Assembly (NCBI RefSeq): GCF_028736155.1
Contig: NZ_CP117879.1
Span: forward strand, 4,836,001-4,900,000
DNA length: 64,000 nt
Reading direction: 5' to 3'
From: Flavobacterium sp. KACC 22763
Lineage (GTDB): Bacteria > Bacteroidota > Bacteroidia > Flavobacteriales > Flavobacteriaceae
The notes below the pieces were generated by a model. The model made no database searches, had not been told where the DNA came from, and saw only the letters and a program-made list of their open reading frames with translations. Of the stretch, positions 61,404 to 64,000 are shown piece by piece; the stretch's first letter is position 1, and each line of letters begins with the position of its first letter. Both the position numbers and the translations under genes were made by a program.

Positions 61404-62948
61404 TTATTCTGTAATAACATTTCCCTTTTTATCGTAGAAATGGTATTCTAAGTACGTGTAAGCGTCACGAGGTATGATTTTCACCCATTTCTTATGTTCA
61501 AAAAACCATTTTGAACGTAATGATGGAAAACCTTTGCTGAGGTATGCAGCCACAAACGGGTGTGTATTAAGCACAACCTTGTTGTGGGTTTTTAAAAGTC
61601 TTTCTAAATCAGCGGTGATCTTATCAATGATTAAAATTGGAGCTTCAATTTCACCATTATGTTTGTTAGGATCTTCCTCTCTGGTTTTGATATTCACTTC
61701 TGGTCTTACTCGCTGTCTTGTAATCTGGACTAAGCCAAATTTACTTGGCGGTAATATTTTATGTTTTGCTTTATCGTCGCTCATTTCTTCTCGCAAGAAG
61801 TCGAACAAAACTTTCCTGTTTTCTGGATTAGACATATCGATAAAATCAACTACAATTATTCCGCCCATATCACGCAGACGAAGCTGTCTGGCAATTTCTG
61901 CTGCGGCAATCATATTTACTTCCATGGCTGTGTCTTCTTGGTTGGTCGCTTTATTAGAACGGTTTCCGCTGTTTACGTCTATAACGTGAAGAGCTTCAGT
62001 GTGTTCTATGATAAGATAAGCACCTTTACTCATGGAAACAGTTCGGCCAAATGAAGTTTTGATTTGTCTCTCTATATTGTATTTCTCAAAAATCGGAGTG
62101 TCATTTGATTGATAAAACTTAACAATCGATTGTTTTGAAGGTGCAATTTCTTGCAGATATTCCTTCGTTTGATGGTACAACTCTTCATCATCTATTTGAA
62201 TACCACTAAAGGTATCATTAAATACATCTCTTAATATCGAAGAAGCTCTGTTAAGCTCTCCTAATACTTTTGATGGATGATGAGCAGTTGGTAATTTTTT
62301 ACACATTGCAGACCATCTGCCAAGCAGGTTCTGCAAATCTTTTTCTAATTCGGCTACGTTTTTGCCTTCTGCTACTGTACGAACAATAACACCAAATCCT
62401 TTAGGTTTGATCGATAGAACAAGTTTTTTTAGACGATCCTTTTCTTTTTTGTCTTCTATTTTTTGAGAAATAGAAACACGATCAGAAAAAGGAACTAGAA
62501 CGATAAATCTTCCGGCAAGAGAAAGCTCAGCACTTATTCTTGGGCCTTTGGTAGATATAGGTTCTTTAACTACTTGAACTAAGACAGATTGATTGGCACT
62601 TAAAATATCAGTAATGATGCCATCTTTGTCAATCTCTTTTTCAAACTGAAAGGTTTTTAGGGAGAAATCTTTTAATTTACCTGCGCTTACAAGTTTTATG
62701 AATTTCAGCTGAGAAGCTAGATTTGGACCCAAATCGTGATAATGTAAAAAGGCATCTTTTTCGAAACCTACATTCACAAAAGCAGCATTTAGTCCAGCAA
62801 CTGGTTTTCTGATTTTGGCAATAAAAATATCACCAACCTGAAAGTTGCTTTTTTCTTCTTCTTTGTGTAATTCAATTAGTTTTCCATCTTTTAATAAGGC
62901 AAAATCTACTGCATCAGAACTAGATCTAATGATTAATTCTTTATTCAC
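61404..62948 (-). CDS. rng: Ribonuclease G (RNase E/G family)
   Basis: A 514-residue endoribonuclease. The S1-like RNA-binding part is near residues 36-130 (GDIFIAKIRKPVAGLNAAFVNVG). The catalytic magnesium Asp residues are in LHVIDVNSGN (near 324) and GIIVVDFIDM (near 366). After the conserved TRQRVRP the usual CPxC zinc-link is absent and an Asp/Glu/Asn-rich segment stands instead. Zinc-link-based dimer pairing may therefore differ. The small ribosomal-type gene and HU are upstream. Confidence 0.93.
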   Translation of the reverse strand: MNKELIIRSSSDAVDFALLKDGKLIELHKEEEKSNFQVGDIFIAKIRKPVAGLNAAFVNVGFEKDAFLHYHDLGPNLASQLKFIKLVSAGKLKDFSLKTFQFEKEIDKDGIITDILSANQSVLVQVVKEPISTKGPRISAELSLAGRFIVLVPFSDRVSISQKIEDKKEKDRLKKLVLSIKPKGFGVIVRTVAEGKNVAELEKDLQNLLGRWSAMCKKLPTAHHPSKVLGELNRASSILRDVFNDTFSGIQIDDEELYHQTKEYLQEIAPSKQSIVKFYQSNDTPIFEKYNIERQIKTSFGRTVSMSKGAYLIIEHTEALHVIDVNSGNRSNKATNQEDTAMEVNMIAAAEIARQLRLRDMGGIIVVDFIDMSNPENRKVLFDFLREEMSDDKAKHKILPPSKFGLVQITRQRVRPEVNIKTREEDPNKHNGEIEAPILIIDKITADLERLLKTHNKVVLNTHPFVAAYLSKGFPSLRSKWFFEHKKWVKIIPRDAYTYLEYHFYDKKGNVITE

Positions 62949-62974
62949 ACTGTAAATTTTTATCCAGACTTTTA

Positions 62975-63180
62975 GTTTCAGGTTTTAAGTTTCAAGTTTC
63001 AAGTTTTACAACTCATAACTCAACACTCATAACTCATAACTGAATTGTAAGGATGGATTAAACAATATTTTTAACAGGTATTAACCCGGTGAAAACTAGC
63101 TGGCAGTTTGCAGTTCTGAGTAATCAGTAGACTGAAGGCTAAAAACTGATGACTGAATACTAATTTTCAATTTCAATGAA
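62975..63180 (-). repeat. Word-repeat spacer upstream of rng
   Basis: It contains TTTCAAGT words (about 62978-63005), AACTCATA words (about 63008-63041) and looser CAGTTTGCAG/CTGATGACTG words (63098-63160). The first two kinds also lie before cysD, cysN and metF. No gene is seen. Confidence 0.6.
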
Positions 63181-63192
63181 CGTTTAAAAAGA

Positions 63193-63217
63193 AAAAAGTA
63201 GTTTAAAACTACTTTTT
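63193..63217 (-). terminator. Terminator of the 30-residue gene
   Basis: AAAAAGTAGTTT / AAACTACTTTTT palindrome that includes the stop codon, with T-rich sequence on the minus strand. Confidence 0.65.
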
Positions 63218-63301
63218 CTTTTTGTGGCGGTTAGCTCTCGCTCTTTTCTTACGTTTGTGAGTCGCTACCTTATGTCTCTTTCTTTTTTTACCACTTGGCA
63301 T
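63209..63301 (-). CDS. 30-residue basic peptide, ribosomal bS22/mS38-like
   Basis: The frame encodes MPSGKKRKRHKVATHKRKKR and ten more residues, mostly Arg, Lys and His. The pattern K-K-R-K-R...HKRK-x-R...NRH resembles the AURKAIP1/COX24 (mS38, actinobacterial bS22) peptide of the small ribosomal subunit. It is too short for ordinary gene finders. It lies between HU and RNase G, has its own terminator, and was read directly from the minus strand. That it is a ribosomal protein is inference from composition and pattern. Confidence 0.75.
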   Translation of the reverse strand: MPSGKKRKRHKVATHKRKKRARANRHKKKK

Positions 63302-63329
63302 ATTGTGTCAGATTTTATGTTAATTAATA

Positions 63330-63620
63330 TTATTTTGCTTCGTTGTTTGTTTTAACCCCTTCTACAAAAACTTTCGCAGGTTTAAACGCAGGAATGTTGT
63401 GTGCTGGAATTTTAATAGTAGTGTTTTTAGAAATGTTTCTTCCAGTTTTTTCAGCTCTAGTTTTAACGATAAAACTACCAAAACCTCTAAGGTATACATT
63501 GTCTCCAGTTTCTAAAGAAGTCTTAACTTCTTCCATAAAAGTTTCTACTGTTGCTTGAACGTCTCCTTTTTCAAGACCTAGTTTCTCTGAAATCTTCGCT
63601 ACGATATCTGCTTTCGTCAT
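63330..63620 (-). CDS. HU family DNA-binding protein
   Basis: A 96-residue nucleoid protein with TKADIVAKISEKLGL at the N terminus and the DNA-bending arm (GSFIVKTRAEKTGRN...PAHNIPAFKPAKVF). The conserved Pro at the arm tip is changed to the segment ISKNTTIKIPAHN. It is a single-chain HU; IHF-specific features are lacking. Confidence 0.94.
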   Translation of the reverse strand: MTKADIVAKISEKLGLEKGDVQATVETFMEEVKTSLETGDNVYLRGFGSFIVKTRAEKTGRNISKNTTIKIPAHNIPAFKPAKVFVEGVKTNNEAK

Positions 63621-63669
63621 TTTCTTTCCTATTTTATTTTATAAATGGTGTACTATTTTTTTGAGTTTG

Positions 63670-63701
63670 CAAATATAGGAATTAAAAAAATAATTAATCA
63701 A
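63670..63701 (-). promoter_or_regulatory. Promoter of the HU gene
   Basis: On the minus strand TTG (63701-63699), 21-base spacer and TATATTTG (63677-63670), a perfect TAnnTTTG, with a leader of about 44 bases. Confidence 0.7.
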
Positions 63702-63734
63702 GCTAATTCGTTAAATTTTAATTACATAAACATT

Positions 63735-63742
63735 TACTTTTG
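63735..63742 (+). promoter_or_regulatory. -7 element of mutY
   Basis: TACTTTTG, a perfect TAnnTTTG, 18 bases before the mutY ATG. No TTG at -33. Confidence 0.45.
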
Positions 63743-63760
63743 CAATCTAAGTATTTTGCA

Positions 63761-64000
63761 ATGGATTTTCATAACATATTGATAAAATGGTATTTACAGA
63801 ATAAACGTGATTTACCGTGGCGAAAAACGGTCGATCCGTACCAAATTTGGCTCTCAGAAATTATGCTTCAGCAGACCAGAGTTGTGCAAGGAATGCCTTA
63901 CTTTTTCTCATTTACCAAGGAATTTCCTACTGTAAAACATTTAGCAGATGCTCCCGAAGAGAAGGTTTTGAAACTTTGGCAAGGCTTAGGATATTATTCT
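63761..64000 (+). CDS. mutY: A/G-specific adenine glycosylase (3' partial)
   Basis: Eighty codons are visible before the window ends. They show the start of the MutY fold: RDLPWRKTVDPYQIWLSEIM, then LQQTRVVQGMPYF and LWQGLGYYS. The Glu in SEIMLQQT is the catalytic acid in this family. The enzyme removes adenine mispaired with 8-oxoguanine. The iron-sulfur and C-terminal domains lie beyond the window. Confidence 0.93.
   Translation, partial: MDFHNILIKWYLQNKRDLPWRKTVDPYQIWLSEIMLQQTRVVQGMPYFFSFTKEFPTVKHLADAPEEKVLKLWQGLGYYS

Noticed and set aside
61474..61989. A 171-codon plus-strand frame opposite RNase G
   Set aside because: It is a shadow of the real gene, with no homology-like motifs and no promoter.
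1..64000. CRISPR arrays, tRNA/rRNA genes, transposases, prophage genes
   Set aside because: None was seen: no regularly spaced identical repeats, no cloverleaf with CCA-type ends noticed, and no integrase or transposase frame.

Overview
The window looks like a chromosome segment of a Flavobacterium-type bacterium (Bacteroidota). The base composition is AT-rich. Most genes lack a Shine-Dalgarno sequence, and promoters fit the flavobacterial TTG-N17-23-TAnnTTTG pattern. A gliding-motility ABC ATPase (GldA), a TonB-dependent receptor, Bacteroidota-type lipoproteins and typical flavobacterial intergenic inverted repeats are present. I see no tRNA, rRNA, CRISPR array, prophage or transposase.

Region 1 (1-9.1 kb) makes homoserine and assimilates sulfide. 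It holds O-acetylhomoserine sulfhydrylase (metY, cut by the window edge), a lone homoserine-dehydrogenase-like gene that lacks a catalytic residue, two tandem short-ORF-plus-terminator units, a SAM-I riboswitch in front of metX and a bifunctional aspartokinase/homoserine dehydrogenase, an OsmC-like protein, and a MetZ-type sulfhydrylase. Region 2 (9.1-20.9 kb) holds a small hydrolase, an RDD membrane protein, an Rrf2 regulator, two TSUP transporters and a sulfate-assimilation operon: TSUP, cysH (APS-reductase type), cysD, cysN, siroheme sulfite reductase with a C-terminal HEPN-like domain, siroheme genes, and a ferredoxin/flavodoxin-NADP reductase. Region 3 (20.9-28.4 kb) has a second SAM-I riboswitch with a long leader, metH split into two genes with two immunity-like genes between the halves, metF and a methyltransferase. 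Together regions 1-3 form a nearly complete route from sulfate and aspartate to methionine.

Region 4 (28.6-37.4 kb) is mixed: dicarboxylate symporter, PLP decarboxylase, TonB-dependent receptor, gldA, a tandem pair of outer-membrane beta-barrels and a long-chain prenyl synthase. Region 5 (37.5-45.0 kb) has metE with a divergent Lrp/AsnC regulator, then an OFA-family transporter and pflB-pflA. The OFA gene and pflB have FNR-like palindromes at identical spacing from their promoters, which suggests oxygen-controlled formate metabolism. Region 6 (45.1-64 kb) has dgt, a DUF3078 protein, dxs, a pair of TonB-C-like proteins, tadA, an alpha-2-macroglobulin lipoprotein followed by PbpC, two paralogous secreted proteins, RNase G, a 30-residue ribosomal-type peptide, HU, and the start of mutY.

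The most unusual signals are: (a) word-repeat spacers that sit directly before the start codons of many met/cys genes; (b) two divergent copies of one structured dispersed element flanking the metH locus in opposite orientation; (c) the tandem leader-peptide/terminator units before metX; (d) the split metH with inserted immunity-like genes; (e) the paired FNR-like sites; and (f) the likely catalytically altered homoserine dehydrogenase paralogue. All assignments come from reading motifs; no database search was run.
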